Assembly: GCF_011397635.1 (NCBI RefSeq)
Contig: NC_064754.1
Span: 35,022,043-35,086,042, forward strand
Direction of reading: 5' to 3'
DNA from: Epinephelus fuscoguttatus
Lineage: Eukaryota > Chordata > Actinopteri > Perciformes > Serranidae
Length of the DNA stretch: 64,000 nucleotides
Part shown: positions 61,320-64,000 of the stretch, piece by piece
Numbering within the stretch: the first letter of the stretch is position 1
Layout of the letters: each line of letters starts with the position of its first letter
The notes under the pieces: model-generated
The model's input: only the letters and a program-made list of their open reading frames with translations
Database searches by the model: none
What the model was told of the DNA's origin: nothing
Translations under genes and position numbers: made by a program

Positions 61320-62183
61320 GGGGCTCTAGTTTCCCAGCGCGGCGCAGGGTGGCGAACCCCGCGCAGAGCTAGTTTCGAGCAGCGCAACCCGAGGCGCGCT
61401 CAGTTTGGTAGTTTGGCAGACCGAGGTGCGGTAAGATGGGTGTGGCGGCGCAGCAGGGGGAGGTGTCGACAGATCCAACTTGGCGCAGTGACAGTTTCGT
61501 GCCAAAAGGCTTCGCCGAAGGTGCGCTAAAAGCTCGCCAGCTGAAACCACGTCTACTGTCAGCGGAGGGGGAGCGCAGCCGGTGTAAGCCGAAGTTTGGC
61601 TGACCGGCGGACAGTGCGCACACGTTACCAAAACCTCACAGGCAGGTTTCCACAATATCAGGCACATTAACAATGCAATAAATAGCCAAAAAATCACTAT
61701 TCAATGCAACTATCTGCAATCAGCACATAAATGTATCTCTATATCGACTGTCCCGTCACACTGGGATTGGGGATTGGCACCGTTTGGCACGTTTGGCACG
61801 CGTAATGGAAACCCAACCTGATTTGATTAACACAGCTGCAAACTAATGAGTTCACATCCCTCTCAGCCAACCACAAACAGCCACAGCATCAGATAGGGAG
61901 TATATATTCAGCATCTGTCATCTTAGAAAAGTCAAAAGAAAAGAAACAGAGTGAGACTGCCAGGCTACCTTTGCATCATCAGCCCGTGGAGGTCTGCTCG
62001 CAGTTCCGTATATTCGGACACTGCGAGCTTGGACCTCCCAGACCAAAACATCAGCTTCCAGAGGAGTAGCTGCGCCAGGGCACACAGTGTGCCAAACTTA
62101 CAAAATCCGCCTGGCCACACCCATTTGGCGAAGCGCAGGTGTGCTGCGCCTCCGCTGCGCCCGGTCTGCGAAACTAGAGCCCC
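61320..62183. mobile_element. GC-rich non-autonomous DNA transposon, copy 2
   Basis: Starts gggctctagtttcccagcgc and ends gaaactagagcccc. It shares long stretches with 9565-10719 (gccaaaa.gctt.gccgaagg, aacccaacctgatttgatta) but lacks an internal part of about 150 bases near the right side. Both copies are in the same orientation, and all three lectin genes B-C and D-F lie between them. Confidence 0.6.
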
Positions 62184-62689
62184 AGGTGTCTGAGCTCTCA
62201 CCTTTCATCTGAAATAGACTCTGAAATGACTCTGTTCTAACTCTTATTATTCTGTTTTTATCACTTTATTAAATTACACAAAAGACAACTTGATCATTTC
62301 ACTCTTTATTTATTTACTTCTGCTGCCACAAGAACAAAGTGGGTATACTCTTTTGTATATTCTGATGGCTTGTGGCTGATAGGAGCTTCCTTTATAGGCC
62401 TGTAAGCCTGAAAAAGAGGTGGGAATACCCCATTTTCCTACGCAAACTCTCCACTACACTACTGAATTGGTGTTTGGTAGATGATTGTCTTGTTGAACCT
62501 TCATTTTTTATTGATTAATAGAGAAAGAATAAACAGCTCAGACTGCAAGAATAATGTAATGTGCTCCAGTCCCCATTAATCTGTGAAGATCTATTGTCTC
62601 ATTATGTGCACTGCATATAATCTATAACATGCTTGTTATTGAAGTGAACACAAGACAAAAAATACAAAATAATACAGTGTGTAAATCAT
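62184..62689. other. No gene seen
   Basis: AT-rich intergenic sequence, no recognisable element. Confidence 0.35.
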
Positions 62690-63110
62690 TTGTGTTCCCA
62701 TTGCAAAGTTACTTTTCTGTCAACTCTACTTCTTCTTCTGATTTGTTTTTGTGTGTTGTAACACGGGATCACAGACTTAGGAGGCGGAACAGGTGAGGTA
62801 AAAACTTGTTTTGTATTGGTATTGTTATCAAAACCTCCGTACTGATGGAAGCATCTGAAACTTAACTTGGAGGGGATGTTGAGAGTCTGAGACAATAGAC
62901 CAAGCTTTAGAGATGACCCTCTCTTCATATGCTGGAGGTTATTCAAAGTAACACCAGTGATCTTACAGCATGACTTGACCACTTTTTCCAACTTGTTCTT
63001 GTTTTTAAGGCTACAGATTACCAATGCTGTAGGAAAGGTCAGAATAAGAGCAGAATAGCACAATTTCAGGTTATCAGACACAACAAGTGCTGCCAAGTCA
63101 CCAGGTCTAG
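62690..63110 (-). mobile_element. Decayed LINE 3' coding fragment
   Basis: The minus-strand frame has LTFPTALVICSLKNKNKLEK then VVKSCCKITGVTLNNLQ, like the region after the reverse transcriptase in L2/Rex1-type LINEs, and later text (LSQTLNIPSKLSFRCF) no longer fits one frame cleanly. A short decayed piece. Confidence 0.35.
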
Positions 63111-63189
63111 GCTTTTATAACAAATGCCCAAATTTGCCGTGTTTCCCTCCCAGGCACTAAGTGAGAAACTAAAAGAGTAATTTGTTTCT

Positions 63190-63430
63190 GAAGGCCAGAA
63201 GGCTGGCAGTCCATTTGACAGCATGTGAGTCTGAATACGTTTGCCTCTGGAGACATCACCTGTGAGAAATTTTACATGGCAAAGGAGAAGACTCAGCCAC
63301 ATCCATCAGCTACATCACAGCAGCAAGCTGAAAATATCTGGAAGGATGAGTTCCATTGCTCTTTCTATGTGAGACAGGATGACACTAGTGTAGGAGTGGC
63401 AAGAACTAATGTGATGCGGTGACAAAATGT
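63190..63430 (+). repeat. Diverged copy of the 35.7-35.96 kb block
   Basis: ggcagtccat...gtgagtctgaatacgtttgcctctgga and the following text match 35705-35960 (and 52882-53120) with moderate divergence. This places an older copy of the same lectin-unit flank downstream of F. Confidence 0.65.
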
Positions 63431-64000
63431 GCACTGCTGGTGAAGTTGACGAGTGCAGGGACTTTATTATCTGTCCTTGAAAAAGTCTGATATGTTACCT
63501 ATCAGACTGTTGTCAATGAATCAAACAACAATGACATATCAACAGAAATTGTATCAACATGCGATTTATTACTGTGAGATTGCATTAAGAAGCTTCTGAC
63601 AATTCTAACATCTCAGATTATCACAGCGTTTGGTGAAGAAATGAAAAATGTATTCATAATAAATACATATGAGCAACAAATGCTTGATTCTCTGGCTCAG
63701 GTGTGTGAAATGGATCCTTCGTCACTGGCTGGCAAACCGTTTCTGTTTTTTGTTTTCGTTTTTTTACCGGCAGTGAGATCATAACTTTAAAAAATGTTTG
63801 AAAGAAAAGTAACCAAAGACAATGTATAATACTGAATATTTTGTTTGTTTGCAAGGTATTTTGAATTTTGAAACCTGTTTTATTGACCTCTTCGTAATAA
63901 ATTACTTTTTTTGGACTTTAAACATTTATCTCAGCATTGCAAGTTATTGGTAACGAGAGAGTCAAGACTCAAGCCAGCAGCAGCCACATGTAGAAAAGTG
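63431..64000. other. No gene seen
   Basis: AT-rich end of the window without recognised features. Confidence 0.35.

Overview
The window looks like vertebrate, most likely teleost fish, nuclear DNA. It is AT-rich and intron-rich, full of CA/TG microsatellites, a tRNA-derived SINE, LINE fragments, many terminal-inverted-repeat DNA elements and a Penelope-like fragment, and its only convincing genes are GT-AG spliced type II C-type lectin (CTLD) receptors of the CD209/ASGR-like group. No bacterial features, rRNA or CRISPR are present. Exons were assembled by eye from splice sites, phases and similarity between the copies; no database was searched.

Layout. 0-2.7 kb: repeats and a dead L1-type LINE piece. 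3.1-7.6 kb (minus): receptor A (cytoplasmic exon, transmembrane exon, four coiled-coil exons; lectin exons not in the window). 7.6-18 kb: no gene seen, several DNA elements. 18.0-19.1 kb (minus): receptor B, with a long 42-bp-repeat coiled coil and no visible lectin exons. 22.2-25.7 kb (minus): receptor C, complete in six exons, 222 residues, with EPN and WND sugar-binding motifs. About 620 bp away and pointing the other way, a tandem series D, E, F runs on the plus strand from 26.3 to 60.6 kb. D and E are broken by solo LTRs inside exons, by frameshifts and by a lost splice site. F (56.4-60.6 kb) is complete in six exons, 312 residues, with QPD and WND motifs. Remnants of a fourth plus-strand unit lie at 48.7-49.8 kb. 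About 8 kb (31.8-39.9 kb) is repeated almost unchanged at 49.0-57.1 kb. 60.7-64 kb: repeats, including a second copy of the element seen at 9.6 kb.

How the genes work together. All cytoplasmic exons carry a tyrosine in a Y-x-N context, all transmembrane exons use the same splice phases, and stalks are coiled coils, so these look like dimeric or multimeric surface lectins with tyrosine-based signalling or endocytosis. The two intact members carry different sugar motifs: C the mannose-type EPN and F the galactose-type QPD. The cluster therefore looks like a birth-and-death array in which a mannose-type and a galactose-type receptor face each other across a short shared upstream region, while intermediate copies have been lost to transposons.

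The most unusual non-gene signal is a hammerhead-ribozyme-like core in a Penelope-like fragment in intron 1 of F (57.3 kb).
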